Shown in pieces: positions 34,961 to 44,316 of a stretch of 64,000 nucleotides of DNA (positions within the stretch are counted from its first letter, which is position 1; each line of letters opens with the position of its first letter). This DNA comes from RUG100 sp050953425. GTDB lineage: Bacteria; Bacillota; Clostridia; Peptostreptococcales; Anaerovoracaceae. Position numbers and translations under genes: made by a program. The notes beneath the pieces were generated by a model. The model searched no databases. It saw nothing but the letters and a program-made list of their open reading frames with translations, and was not told the origin of the DNA. The stretch covers positions 372,001 to 436,000 of the forward strand of contig JBMNMQ010000003.1 in the NCBI GenBank assembly GCA_050953425.1, read 5' to 3'.

Positions 34961-37708
34961 ATGGCGAACGCGATTTGGACAGCGATCGATCTGGCCGCCG
35001 TGGCGGTGATCCTCTTTGTTTTTTTGCACCTGCTGCATCAGCAGCCGTCGCGTTCACAATCCGGCCTGATGATGTGCGACCTCTTTGTCCTCCTTTTTGA
35101 CGCCAGCCTGCTGCTGTCGCTGCTGCGCGGTTTCCAGCTGCGCAGTGCGATGACCGCTCTCGATCTCCGTCTGGTGAGCATGGTCGGCCTGCTGATGGCA
35201 CTGCTGTGGTTCGCCGAGGAGTTCTGCCACCTGCGTCTGCCGGCCTTTTTGTTCCGCATACAGGGCGCCGTCAATCTCGTCGGCGTGCTGTTTTTGCTGG
35301 TATCGGCCAACCAGCCGTTTGCCGAACTGGCCATGCGCTGCCGGCGGGAGAGCCGGCAGGATTTGCTGGTGATCACCGGCGGTGCGGCCTGGTATCTCTA
35401 CTATCTGCAGGCGCTGCTGGTCACGGCGGCTGTGATCATTCTCTGTCTGCTGCGCTATTCCGACAGCAGCAAGATTCAAAAGAGGCGCATCGTCTATGTC
35501 ATGATCGGCGTGGCGGGATTCGCGGCGGAATTTCTCTTTGAATGGCTGGTGCCGGTCGGCGGCACGCCGGCGATCTTCGGCCAGCTGTTCCTGATTGTGA
35601 TGCTGACCAGGGCCATGTACCGCTGCGGCTATTTCACCTCGATGCACGCGGCCATCGACAACGCCTTCAACCATGGCAGCGAGGGATTGATCATTCTCGA
35701 TCCGAACCATCGCATCGTCTTTCTCAACCAGCGCATTCAGCACTTTCTGCCGCATTTGAACGAGGGCGACGATGTCAGCAAAAACAGCCAGCTCCTCCGC
35801 ATCATCCAGGGTGAGGACAAGGTATTCAAAATCGACGACAACAGCTATGAGCTGCGCATTGAAGACATTGTTGAAAACGGTGAGCGAGCCGGCTGGATGC
35901 TCTGGTTCATCGATCAAACCGAACAGATCGAGGCTATGAAAAAGCTGAAGGAAGCCGACGATGCCAAGTCCTCGTTCCTGATGAATGTCAGCCATGAACT
36001 GCGTACACCGATGAATACGGTGCTGGGCATGAACGAGATGATCGCCCATGAAACCGATGATCCGCATCTGCGCGGCTATACCCGCGAAATCGAGGGCGCG
36101 GTGGATACGATGCTGCTGCAGATCGAAGAAATACTCGACGCTTCCCGCCTCGATGAAGGCGTTCTGGAGGTCGAGCATGCGCCGTTCTATCTCGATGAAA
36201 TTCTGGAAAAGATCGAAGAACTGATGCGGCCGCAGGCCGAACAGAAGGGGCTCGAATTTCGCGTGATCCGCGAGCCGGTGATGCGGCACCGTTCGATCGT
36301 GCCGTGCGGCGACGGCGCGCGCATCATGCAGGTTCTGGTCAACCTGCTGACCAACGCCATTCTCTATACGGACAGCGGCTGTGTTGCTCTGACAGCCGGC
36401 CTGCGCACCGGAAAGGACCGGCAGCAGCTCTTCTTCCGTGTCGAGGACACCGGCATCGGCATCGCCGCCGCAGAGCAGAACAGGGTGTTTCAGCAGTTCG
36501 AACGCGGCAGCAATGCGGTGCAGATGCGCCGCGCCGGTCTCGGACTGGGGCTGTCCATCGCCGACCGTTTGAGCAGGGAGATGGGCGGATCCCTGCAGCT
36601 GCAGAGCGAGCTGGGGCAGGGCACCATCGTTTCCTTTTATCTGCCCTATGAAGAAGCCACCGCCGTGGAGAAGGCCGCCCTGCGCGATTCCGTACGCGAG
36701 CAGAAGATTGCGCGCCGCAGTCCGGGCGCCTCCGACAGCCGGAGGGGAAAACGGATTCTGGCCGTGGACGATAATGTGCAGAACCTGCATGTGCTGACGC
36801 AGTTGATGCGCGCCCGTTCGCTGCATCCCGATACGGCCGCCGGCGGACTGGAAGCGGTCGATCTCTGCCGGCAGCGGCACTACGATTTGATTTTCCTCGA
36901 TCATCTGATGCCGCATCCGGATGGCCTGGAGACGCTGCGCCTGCTGCGCGGCGATGAAGAGGGACTGAATCGAAACACCGACGTCGTTGTCCTGACGGCC
37001 AACGCCGGCCCCGGCGCCGCCGAGGAGTACCGCCGCGCCGGCTTTGATGATTATCTGGCCAAGCCCATTCGCCCCGAGCAGCTGGACCGCGTGCTCAGCA
37101 GCCGGCTGGGCATCGGCGCTGCGTCGACCGCCGCAGTGCCGGAAGAAACGGCGCCTTCCGGGAAGGCAGCATCCGGCGCGTTCACCGCATCGACGGAGAC
37201 AGCATCGCCGGTATCGGCAGAGACGACGCCGGAGGACGCGGCGCCCCCTGCGGCTGCCGCGAAACCGGAGGAACCGGCCGCTGCTCCGGCGGACGCGGGA
37301 GCGGATTCCGGCGATTGGCGGCAGATCCTTGCGCGCAGCGGCCTGGAGGTGGAAAAGGGACTGCACTTCGCGGACGACGACGAGGAATTCTATCGCAGCC
37401 TGCTGACGATGTTCGCCGAGGATCAGCCGGCTGCCCGCGAAAAGCTGCAGCGCAGCTGGGATCGGCTCAACGCCGCGCTGCAGGAGGGACAGCAGCCGGA
37501 CGATGATCTCTGGCACACTTTCGTCGTGCAGGTGCACAGCCTGAAGGGGGAAGCGCGCGGGATCGGCGCCGACGAACTGGGCGAGGCTTTCTTCACCCTG
37601 GAGAAAGCCGGCAAAGCCCGGGATGCCGCGGCCGCGGCGGCAGTCTACGAGCAGGCGCTGACCGACTGGCAGCGGCTCGCCGATCTGATCCGCGGCCTGC
37701 CGCACTGA
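34961..37708 (+). CDS. Hybrid sensor histidine kinase 1 (7TM-PAS-HK-REC-HPt)
   Basis: A 915-residue membrane phosphorelay protein. About seven helices (1-235) are followed by a PAS-like domain, a HisKA domain with phospho-acceptor His345 (NVSHELRTPMNTVLGMNEM), an ATPase domain with N-box LVNLLTNAILYT, DTGIGIA and GLGLGLSIA, and a receiver with Asp647 (LIFLDHLMP). A Pro/Ala-rich linker leads to a C-terminal HPt domain with His859 (VHSLKGEARGIGA). All phosphotransfer residues are present. The ATG 34961 follows AAGGGGAG. A full-length paralogue follows at 37879, with a LytTR regulator convergent. The stimulus is unknown. Confidence 0.9.
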   Translation: MANAIWTAIDLAAVAVILFVFLHLLHQQPSRSQSGLMMCDLFVLLFDASLLLSLLRGFQLRSAMTALDLRLVSMVGLLMALLWFAEEFCHLRLPAFLFRIQGAVNLVGVLFLLVSANQPFAELAMRCRRESRQDLLVITGGAAWYLYYLQALLVTAAVIILCLLRYSDSSKIQKRRIVYVMIGVAGFAAEFLFEWLVPVGGTPAIFGQLFLIVMLTRAMYRCGYFTSMHAAIDNAFNHGSEGLIILDPNHRIVFLNQRIQHFLPHLNEGDDVSKNSQLLRIIQGEDKVFKIDDNSYELRIEDIVENGERAGWMLWFIDQTEQIEAMKKLKEADDAKSSFLMNVSHELRTPMNTVLGMNEMIAHETDDPHLRGYTREIEGAVDTMLLQIEEILDASRLDEGVLEVEHAPFYLDEILEKIEELMRPQAEQKGLEFRVIREPVMRHRSIVPCGDGARIMQVLVNLLTNAILYTDSGCVALTAGLRTGKDRQQLFFRVEDTGIGIAAAEQNRVFQQFERGSNAVQMRRAGLGLGLSIADRLSREMGGSLQLQSELGQGTIVSFYLPYEEATAVEKAALRDSVREQKIARRSPGASDSRRGKRILAVDDNVQNLHVLTQLMRARSLHPDTAAGGLEAVDLCRQRHYDLIFLDHLMPHPDGLETLRLLRGDEEGLNRNTDVVVLTANAGPGAAEEYRRAGFDDYLAKPIRPEQLDRVLSSRLGIGAASTAAVPEETAPSGKAASGAFTASTETASPVSAETTPEDAAPPAAAAKPEEPAAAPADAGADSGDWRQILARSGLEVEKGLHFADDDEEFYRSLLTMFAEDQPAAREKLQRSWDRLNAALQEGQQPDDDLWHTFVVQVHSLKGEARGIGADELGEAFFTLEKAGKARDAAAAAAVYEQALTDWQRLADLIRGLPH

Positions 37709-37878
37709 GCGCGGCACAGTGCCGGTCCGGCAGATGCCGCGCACTGCAGAGGCTGCGACAGCCGTTATGGAAGGTGCAGACGCTGCAGACAGCGCGGCCG
37801 CCGCAGGCGGTGCGCACGCCGAAGATTCGACGGACGAGGCAGACGACATAGACACTGCAGAGGGAACAGGGAAAAGAT

Positions 37879-40602
37879 ATGTACGAATTTCTGCAAATCA
37901 CAGATTTGGCAGCGATGGCGCTGATGGTGGTGATCATGCTTTCCACCATTCGGCAGCAGCCTTCACGGGCGCAGACCGCGTTCGAAATCTTTGATTTCTT
38001 TGTCATCGTCTACCTGATCGGCATTCACCTCGAACTGGCACGCTCGCTGACAGCCGCGGAAGCGCTGTCCGGTCTGAGCATCCAGTATATCGGCATCGCC
38101 GGCTCCACTCTGTCGAGTCTCTGGTTCTGCTCGGAGTTCTGTCATCTGCGCCTGCCGCGCGCTCTCTACATCGTCATGGGAGTCGGGTTTGCCCTGGTGG
38201 TGACCGGGATCTTTACGGCGGAACATCATCATTTGTTTTACCGCGGCATGTACATCCGCTTTGACGACATCTACCCGCTGCTCGCAGTGCGGGGCGGCCC
38301 GTTCTGGTATCTCAACTATGCGCTGGTGATTTTTTCCATGCTGCTGATGCTGATCCTCTGTCTGACGCACTATCGCAGCAGTACGCATATTCAGAAGATC
38401 CGCATCCGCTATCTGCTGGCCGCACTCGCCATCCTCCTGACCGAATTTGCGCTGATTCTGTCCGGCACCTTCGGCAACCACAATCCGATTGCGATCCCGA
38501 TGACCGCAGCGATGCTCTGCACGATGCTGGTAGTCGTCCGGCACGGATATTTCCAGAGCTTCCATTCGGCCGTCGACAACGCCTTCAACCACGGCAACGA
38601 AGGCCTGATCATCGTCGACGAAGAGAACATCATCATCTTTATCAATGAGCGCATCAGCAGTCTCTTTCCGCAGATCGGCCTCGGCGAGGACATCAACCAG
38701 CAGAAAGAAATCACCGCCATTCTGCGTCAGGAGCACGCGTACTATCACGCCGCGGACGGCGTCGACTACGAGCTGCGCGTTGAGGACATCAAGGAACAGG
38801 GCAGACGCATCGGCTTCATGCTCTGGTTTGTCGATCAGACGATGCAGCTGGAGACACTGCGCCGGCTCAAGGAAGCCGATGAAACCAAGACGCAGTTTCT
38901 GATGAAGGTCAGCCATGAACTGCGCACGCCGCTGAACACGGTACTGGGCATGAACGAAATGATCGCCCGTGAAACCGACAGCCCGCAGATCCGCAACTAT
39001 ACGGCGGAGATCACCACGGCGGTGGATAACATGGTGATGCAGATTGAGGAAATTCTGGACGTTTCCCGGCTCAGCAGCAAGACCGTGCGGCTGCAGGAAC
39101 AGCCGTACGCGCTCGATGAAGTCCTCCGGAAAACCGATATCCTGATTCGCTCGCAGGCGGAGAACAAGGGCCTGGCGTTCACGGTCGAGCAGGAGAAAAC
39201 GCTGGCTGGGCGGCATCCGGTTCTCTACGGCGACGGCGCCCATGTGCAGCAGATCCTCGTCAATCTGCTCTCCAACGCCGTGAAATATACGGATCAGGGC
39301 TGCATCCGGCTGACGGCCGGGCTGCGGCAGGAGAACGGAGTGCAGCTGCTGTGCTTCGCGGTGGAGGATACCGGCATCGGCATTCCGGAGGAGGATCAGC
39401 AGCGCATTTTCAAGAACTTTGAACGCGCGTACAATGCCGTGCAGAGCGGCAAGGGAGGCCTCGGACTCGGCCTCTCGATTGTCAGCAGCCTGACCAAAGC
39501 GATGCACGGCAGCGTAACGGTGAAGAGCACGCTCGGCCGGGGCAGTACCTTTACGGTGCTGCTGCCGTTCCTCGAAGTGGCCGAAACGGAACGGAAGGCC
39601 TTCCTTGCGGCGCACCGGGAGGCCGGCGGTGAAGCAGGCACCGGGGCAAAGCCGGTGCCGGCGCAGTTTTACGGCCGTACCGTGCTGGCGGTCGATGACA
39701 ATGAGAAGAATCTGCAGGTGCTGGCGCATCTGCTGCGACGCACGGGCATCCATCTGGTGACGGCGGACGGCGGCGAGGAAGCGATCCGCCTCTGCCACCG
39801 CACCAGCTTTGATCTGATCTTCCTCGATCACATGATGCCCGCTCCCGACGGCATAGAAACGCTGCACCGCATTCGCGCGGACGCGGAGGGTGAAAATCAC
39901 TATACCGACGTGGTGGCGCTGACTGCCAACGCTACGCCGGGGGCACGGGAGAAATATCTGCGCGAAGGTTTCGCAGATTATCTGGTCAAGCCGGTGCATC
40001 CGGAAGATCTTGAGGCGATGCTGGAAAAGTATCTGGAACACGCGGCGGCCGACGAGGCACGGGCGAACGCCGGCCGCGGCCGGACGGCGCCGGGCCGTGA
40101 AGAAGCGGCGGCGGGAGACGGAGCGGCAGAAACCGAAAGCGGCGAAGCGGCAGCGGGCAGCGGAGCGGCGGAGGGCGCACGCCGCACCCGTGAGTATGAC
40201 GAAGATCGGATTCTGCATCGCCTGGAGCAGCACGGACTTCATGTGCAGGAAGGACTGCGCTATGCCGACGGCGACCGCCGTCTGTACCGGCAGCTGCTGG
40301 AGCTGTTTGTCTTCGAGCAGACGGAACGTGAGGAGAAACTGCGCGTGCTGTGGGAACCGCTGGCGGCAGACTTTCGTGCCGGCCGCACTTCGGAATCATC
40401 GCAGTGGAATGCGTTCATCGTTCAGGTGCATATCCTCGAAGGAGAAGCGTGCGGACTCGGCGCGGTCAGCCTGGGAGCACGCTTTGCCGAACTCGAACGC
40501 GCCGGCAGCGCCGCGGACGCGGCACAGATCGACGAAATGTACGAGGATATCATGCGTCAGTGGCGCCGGGCGGCCGTCGATATTCGCAGCTGTCTCTATT
40601 AG
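37879..40602 (+). CDS. Hybrid sensor histidine kinase 2, paralogue
   Basis: A 907-residue paralogue with the same order: about seven helices, PAS-like domain, HisKA with His346, ATPase domain (LVNLLSNAVKYT, DTGIGIP, GLGLGLSIV), receiver with Asp650 (LIFLDHMMP) and HPt-like domain with His851. In the HPt motif the usual HSLKG is HILEG, replacing the conserved Lys next to the phosphorylated His by Glu, so transfer may be altered. The linker before it is rich in Gly, Ala and Glu. It lies 170 bases after kinase 1 and its stop overlaps the LytTR gene end by four bases. Confidence 0.9.
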   Translation: MYEFLQITDLAAMALMVVIMLSTIRQQPSRAQTAFEIFDFFVIVYLIGIHLELARSLTAAEALSGLSIQYIGIAGSTLSSLWFCSEFCHLRLPRALYIVMGVGFALVVTGIFTAEHHHLFYRGMYIRFDDIYPLLAVRGGPFWYLNYALVIFSMLLMLILCLTHYRSSTHIQKIRIRYLLAALAILLTEFALILSGTFGNHNPIAIPMTAAMLCTMLVVVRHGYFQSFHSAVDNAFNHGNEGLIIVDEENIIIFINERISSLFPQIGLGEDINQQKEITAILRQEHAYYHAADGVDYELRVEDIKEQGRRIGFMLWFVDQTMQLETLRRLKEADETKTQFLMKVSHELRTPLNTVLGMNEMIARETDSPQIRNYTAEITTAVDNMVMQIEEILDVSRLSSKTVRLQEQPYALDEVLRKTDILIRSQAENKGLAFTVEQEKTLAGRHPVLYGDGAHVQQILVNLLSNAVKYTDQGCIRLTAGLRQENGVQLLCFAVEDTGIGIPEEDQQRIFKNFERAYNAVQSGKGGLGLGLSIVSSLTKAMHGSVTVKSTLGRGSTFTVLLPFLEVAETERKAFLAAHREAGGEAGTGAKPVPAQFYGRTVLAVDDNEKNLQVLAHLLRRTGIHLVTADGGEEAIRLCHRTSFDLIFLDHMMPAPDGIETLHRIRADAEGENHYTDVVALTANATPGAREKYLREGFADYLVKPVHPEDLEAMLEKYLEHAAADEARANAGRGRTAPGREEAAAGDGAAETESGEAAAGSGAAEGARRTREYDEDRILHRLEQHGLHVQEGLRYADGDRRLYRQLLELFVFEQTEREEKLRVLWEPLAADFRAGRTSESSQWNAFIVQVHILEGEACGLGAVSLGARFAELERAGSAADAAQIDEMYEDIMRQWRRAAVDIRSCLY

Positions 40603-41315
40603 AGGCGCCTCTGCCAGGCGGCGACGGCGGCGCGCACACTGGTCTGGCTGCGCACCGGAATCTGCACGATGGAGCCGTCCGACATGATCAGATCGTTGGC
40701 CGGATTTTTGGCAACGTGATTGAGATTGATCAGAAAGCTGCGGCCGATGCGGAGAAAATTGGCGTTGTCCTGAAACTGCTCGTTGACCTGTGAGAGCGTG
40801 CCGGAAAAAGAAAAAGTACCGTGCACGGCGTGCAGGATGACGGTATGCGACGGACCGGTTTCAAAGAAGACGATATCGGCATACGGAACCGACATTGGCT
40901 CGCGTTCATAGCGGAAGGTGAACTTTTCCTGTGCCTTGCGGAAAATCGGCGTACAGCGCTCCATCGCCAGCTCGAACTGCTCGTGGTCATAGGGCTTGTG
41001 CAGGTAGAACAGGGCGTTGACTTCATAGCTGTCGACGGCGTGCTCCATCGACGAGGTGGTGAAGATCAGACCGCCGTCGTAACCGATCTGCCGCAGTTCC
41101 TTCGCCGTGTCCATGCCGTTGGAATCGTCCATAAAAATATCCAGAAAGATCAGCTCCGGCTGACGGCGGGCCTCCCGGTAGGCGGACAGCAGGTCGCGGC
41201 CGCTGCTGAAGGTCTGCAGCTGAAAGGGAATCTGTTTCTGTCGGGCATAGGCGCCGAGATAGTGCTGCAGCCGCAGCAGGTCGCTTTTGGTATCTTCGCA
41301 GAGGTAAATTAACAT
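40599..41315 (-). CDS. LytTR family response regulator
   Basis: A 238-residue response regulator with a receiver domain (MLIYLCEDTKSD, phospho-acceptor in LIFLDIFMDDSNG, Lys in YLHKPYD) and a LytTR DNA-binding domain (from about 135; FLRIGRSFLINLNHV). ATG 41315 follows GGAG; an upstream in-frame ATG was rejected. It is convergent with kinase 2, the two stop codons overlapping in TTAG. LytTR regulators often control exported peptides or surface functions; here the obvious partners are the two hybrid kinases, though their HPt domains could serve other regulators. Confidence 0.9.
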   Translation of the reverse strand: MLIYLCEDTKSDLLRLQHYLGAYARQKQIPFQLQTFSSGRDLLSAYREARRQPELIFLDIFMDDSNGMDTAKELRQIGYDGGLIFTTSSMEHAVDSYEVNALFYLHKPYDHEQFELAMERCTPIFRKAQEKFTFRYEREPMSVPYADIVFFETGPSHTVILHAVHGTFSFSGTLSQVNEQFQDNANFLRIGRSFLINLNHVAKNPANDLIMSDGSIVQIPVRSQTSVRAAVAAWQRRL

Positions 41316-41763
41316 GGTGCACTCCGTCCTGTTTCGTACTTTCGGCAGCCGCATGCCGGTGCCGGTTCATTGCCTGTATCGCATGTCCAGTATACCATGG
41401 AATCGGGCGGCTGTGCGTTTTTTTCCGCATGCGGCGGCACCGGCCGGCGGGTAAAGATGCCGCAGAAGATGCCGCAGGGAGACGAAGCGGGCGTCGGTGC
41501 AGAGAACGAACGGTACGCCGCTGCCGGAGCGCTGCGAAACAATCAGGAAGAAACCGCGACAAATAGGCAAAAGCTCTTGCGATTGCGGCCAAAGTGGTTA
41601 TGATATAACCATAGAACACCTATTACAGAGCGTTCGCATTATACCTCTTTTCACAACTAACGCTGAGCAGTACTCCTGCTCAGCGTTGGTCTTTCCGGAC
41701 AATGCGAAGCTCATCAGCCGGCGCTGCAGAGGACGCCGGTTTACAGCAGAGGAAGAGTGTGGA
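41316..41763. promoter_or_regulatory. Promoter, palindrome and leader hairpin before 41764
   Basis: About 450 bases without a gene. TTGCGA (41577-41582) and TATGAT (41599-41604) form a promoter with a 16-base spacer. The palindrome GGTTATGATATAACC (41596-41610) covers the -10 box, an operator-like layout. Further on, a perfect 12-bp hairpin (41659-41670 with 41676-41687) sits in the leader and lacks a T run. Confidence 0.5.
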
Positions 41764-42135
41764 ATGACAGCGAATAAGAGAGACAGCGCGCTGCCGACGA
41801 AGGACAGGTTCGAGGCGGCAGCCGCATCGGAATCCAAATCGGGGTCCGCGCCGGAAGCTGCGGCAAAAGCGGCGCAGCGCAGCATCCGGGCGGCTGAAAG
41901 CCGTAAAGCCGGTATCGACGGCAGCGCTGTCGATGACAGAACTGCCGGTGCAGCCGGCAGAGAGCCGGGGAGCGAACCGCCGCTGGGCTTTCACTACAGT
42001 GCCAGCACGGCGGCGCTGGCTGCCGTGACCCGCCGAACCCGTCAGCTGGGTGAAGAGCGCGAAGAGGATCTGCGGCGGACCGAAGAGGCGGCCGAGCGAG
42101 CTCGGCAGACCGCTGTCGCCGAGGGCGAGGAATAG
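41764..42135 (+). CDS. Hydrophilic protein of unknown function
   Basis: A 123-residue protein rich in Ala, Glu, Arg and Ser, with no recognised domain. The central FHYSASTAALAAVTRRTRQLGEEREEDLRR and the C-terminal REEDLRRTEEAAERARQ suggest a long charged helix or coiled coil. GAGGAAGAG precedes ATG 41764; the frame extends upstream but crosses the leader hairpin. The promoter, operator-like palindrome and leader hairpin upstream support an expressed gene. Confidence 0.5.
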   Translation: MTANKRDSALPTKDRFEAAAASESKSGSAPEAAAKAAQRSIRAAESRKAGIDGSAVDDRTAGAAGREPGSEPPLGFHYSASTAALAAVTRRTRQLGEEREEDLRRTEEAAERARQTAVAEGEE

Positions 42136-42330
42136 CGGCGGCTGTACCGCGCAGCAGGGGCAGGATCGCACCGGCCGCGGCGTGCCCTGAGCACGGGGCG
42201 GCGTCACTCACAGCGCGCAAAGAGCGCAGAGCCGCGGCGTGCTCCGAATGCAGAGCCGCGCTGACTGCGGCGTGCACAGAGCTGCATCGCACACTGTGTG
42301 CACAGTGCGAAAAGCTGTACTCTATGTGCT

Positions 42331-42756
42331 TCAGGCGTCCTGACGCACCCGGCGGGCAAAGTCGCGGGCGGCCTGTTCGTCCGCTTCGCTGGGATGCCCG
42401 ATATGGAGGAAGGCAAATTTGCCGTGGCAGTAAAAATTGTCGGCGGCTGTTTCGATGCCGCTTCCTTCCAGTTCCGCACAGACCAGCTGATATACTTTTT
42501 TCGAAATCGCCGACGTCGCGAAGACGGCGACACGTCCGACTTTGTCCTTCTCCAGTGACTGCAGGAAGGTCGTTACCTCAGCATCGAGCCTGCCGCCGTA
42601 GAGCGCGGCGCCGAGAAAGAGCAGGTCGACCGGCTCCGTCAGCGGCTGGGGAATTTTTTTTGCGCGGCAGCCGCATTCTTCGGCAATGGCGGTGGCAATC
42701 TTCGCGGTATTGCCCGAACGGGAATAATAACGTACTGCTGTTTTCTGTCTTTCCAT
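42331..42756 (-). CDS. Flavodoxin-like protein
   Basis: A 141-residue short-chain flavodoxin-type protein. The FMN phosphate loop is YYSRSGNTAKIA (about residues 10-21), and LLFLGAALYGG is the next conserved strand. Such proteins carry single electrons or serve as NAD(P)H-linked quinone or protoporphyrinogen oxidases. ATG 42756 has AGGTGA upstream. It lies downstream of a Crp-type regulator on the same strand and close to a redox cluster, so it may feed the same system. Confidence 0.8.
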   Translation of the reverse strand: MERQKTAVRYYSRSGNTAKIATAIAEECGCRAKKIPQPLTEPVDLLFLGAALYGGRLDAEVTTFLQSLEKDKVGRVAVFATSAISKKVYQLVCAELEGSGIETAADNFYCHGKFAFLHIGHPSEADEQAARDFARRVRQDA

Positions 42757-42991
42757 GTTGATCACCTGAAGCCGAAAGTCCTGCAGTCGGACTCGCGGCC
42801 TGTTCCTTTCCCTGCCGTATTATGTCTGCCGGCAGATTCTGTACTCCATGTGCGGCGGCCCTGCGGTGCGGGCGCTGCCGGCGAAGAGACCGCCCCGGCT
42901 GCCCGAGCCGGAATGTCTCTGCTGTTTTCTTTGTTTACTTATTGTAATCCGCTGTTCGCGCAGCGTCAATGCGGTGCGCGGAAGACGGGCT

Positions 42992-43870
42992 TCATGCCTC
43001 GGCGGAGGAGGGTCTGCGTTCTGCGGCGGAAGATGGCCTGCGTTCCTCGGCAGAGTGCGGCCTGCGCAGCTCGGCAGGAGATGGTCTGTGTCCTTCTGCG
43101 GCGGATGGCCTGTGTTCCTGTGCAGCGCGCGCCGGGTTCTTTCCGCGCGCGCCGGATCCGCTTTTTCCGGTTTCGCTGCTTTCGCCGTCGTCATCGCAGA
43201 GGATGCGGAAGTTGCGGCTCTTGCTCCAGATCAGATTCTCCTTTTTCATTTGCGCGATGGTGCGCATCATCGCCGAGCGGTCGACCATCAGATATTCGGC
43301 CAGCTGCCCGAGCGTGATCGGAATGGTAAAAGCGCGGTCCGGCGGCGCCTGCAGTTCTTTGGGAAGACGCTCCGCGCTGCGGGAGCGGATGTGCTTGAGG
43401 TAGACCAGCAGTTTGTCGCGAATGGAGTTCTGACCGAGGATCGACAGATGCAGCGACAGCTCCTGTGATTTCTGTGCCGTCATCAAAAAGAGATTGCTGA
43501 TCAGCTGGCTGTGATGTTCGCAGAGCTGTTCGCAGGGCTGGATCAGATGCTGATAGTCGAGGAAGAGGACGGTGACGTCCGTGGCCGCCCGTACGGTGTA
43601 TTCGAACTGATCCAGCGGCAGCGAGAACAGTTCGCCGAAGACGTCGCCGGCGCGGTAGTGCTCGAGAAGGAAAATTTCCCCATCCTCGTTGAGCACTTCG
43701 AGGCGCGCTTCGCCCTGGCGGAGAATGGCGACGCTGCGGGGCACGCCGGGCTGATAGGTGAGAATGATCTCGCCTTCGGCGCAGCGGCGGATCAGCGGTC
43801 GGAAGCAGGGGATGATCCGCTCCAGCGAATCGTCGCTGATATTGTCAAGCCAGTCTGCACGTTCCATCAT
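42992..43870 (-). CDS. Crp/Fnr family regulator with a repeat tail
   Basis: A 292-residue regulator: a cyclic-nucleotide-binding-type sensor domain (1-120), a long dimer helix and a winged helix (PITLGQLAEYLMVDRSAMMRTIAQMKKENLI, about 187-217). No Fnr-type N-terminal Cys cluster is present, so direct 4Fe-4S oxygen sensing is not supported. From about 240 the protein ends in a low-complexity tail of 8-residue units (RRPSSAAE, HRPSPAEL). ATG 43870 follows AAGAAGG. It is divergent from the acyl-CoA dehydrogenase fusion operon and is its likely regulator. Confidence 0.88.
   Translation of the reverse strand: MMERADWLDNISDDSLERIIPCFRPLIRRCAEGEIILTYQPGVPRSVAILRQGEARLEVLNEDGEIFLLEHYRAGDVFGELFSLPLDQFEYTVRAATDVTVLFLDYQHLIQPCEQLCEHHSQLISNLFLMTAQKSQELSLHLSILGQNSIRDKLLVYLKHIRSRSAERLPKELQAPPDRAFTIPITLGQLAEYLMVDRSAMMRTIAQMKKENLIWSKSRNFRILCDDDGESSETGKSGSGARGKNPARAAQEHRPSAAEGHRPSPAELRRPHSAEERRPSSAAERRPSSAEA
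42998..43120 (-). repeat. 24-bp coding repeats in the Crp tail
   Basis: Five or six imperfect 24-bp units encode an 8-residue Arg/Pro/Ser/Ala motif at the C-terminus. It parallels the Ala-Arg tail of the XRE repressor at 28595-28738. Confidence 0.7.
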
Positions 43871-44316
43871 TCATGCCTTCTTTCTGAAATAAACTTTCTG
43901 CTCCGGGCAAGCTTTCTGCGCGGGACAAGCGATCCGGCGTCCGGCTGCCCGGCGCGATCATATTGCTGCAAATTCGCTGCGTGGCGGCAGAGATGCATGC
44001 CGGCCGGCGCTTTCCGGCGGTTCGCGTCGGCTGCACGCGGCCGGCGGAGCCGCCGGAGGTGCCGGGGGATCGGCTGCGGTGCGTATATTTTTGAATATAA
44101 TAAAAATATACCACAAAAAGTTGCAAATGTCACAGACAAGTTGCATTTCCGCTGGTAAACTGCAATCAACTCAAAGTTCAAACTATTCGTACAAACTTTG
44201 CCGGCTGCGGCCGGTGCCCGTGCCGCAACAGCGGGCGGAACCGCATCGGCAGTCAGCCGCAGACAGAGCGGAGAAGCGAAAAGCGCGCTTTTTCCGGATA
44301 AGAAGGAGGGTAAAAT
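43871..44316. promoter_or_regulatory. Divergent control region of crp and the redox operon
   Basis: On the minus strand TTGCAA (44126-44121) and TATTAT (44102-44097) form a promoter for the regulator with an 18-base spacer. AAGTTGCA occurs twice in direct repeat (44119 and 44139), once in the -35 box and once 20 bases away, a candidate regulator site. No clear plus-strand promoter pair was fixed for 44317. No gene lies here. Confidence 0.55.

Noticed and set aside
35054..37855. A 933-codon minus-strand frame opposite hybrid kinase 1
   Set aside because: No recognisable domain and low-complexity composition; the plus strand has complete kinase motifs.
37719..37994. A 91-codon frame between the two hybrid kinases
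   Set aside because: It overlaps the start of kinase 2 in another frame, is Ala/Asp-rich and has no ribosome site.
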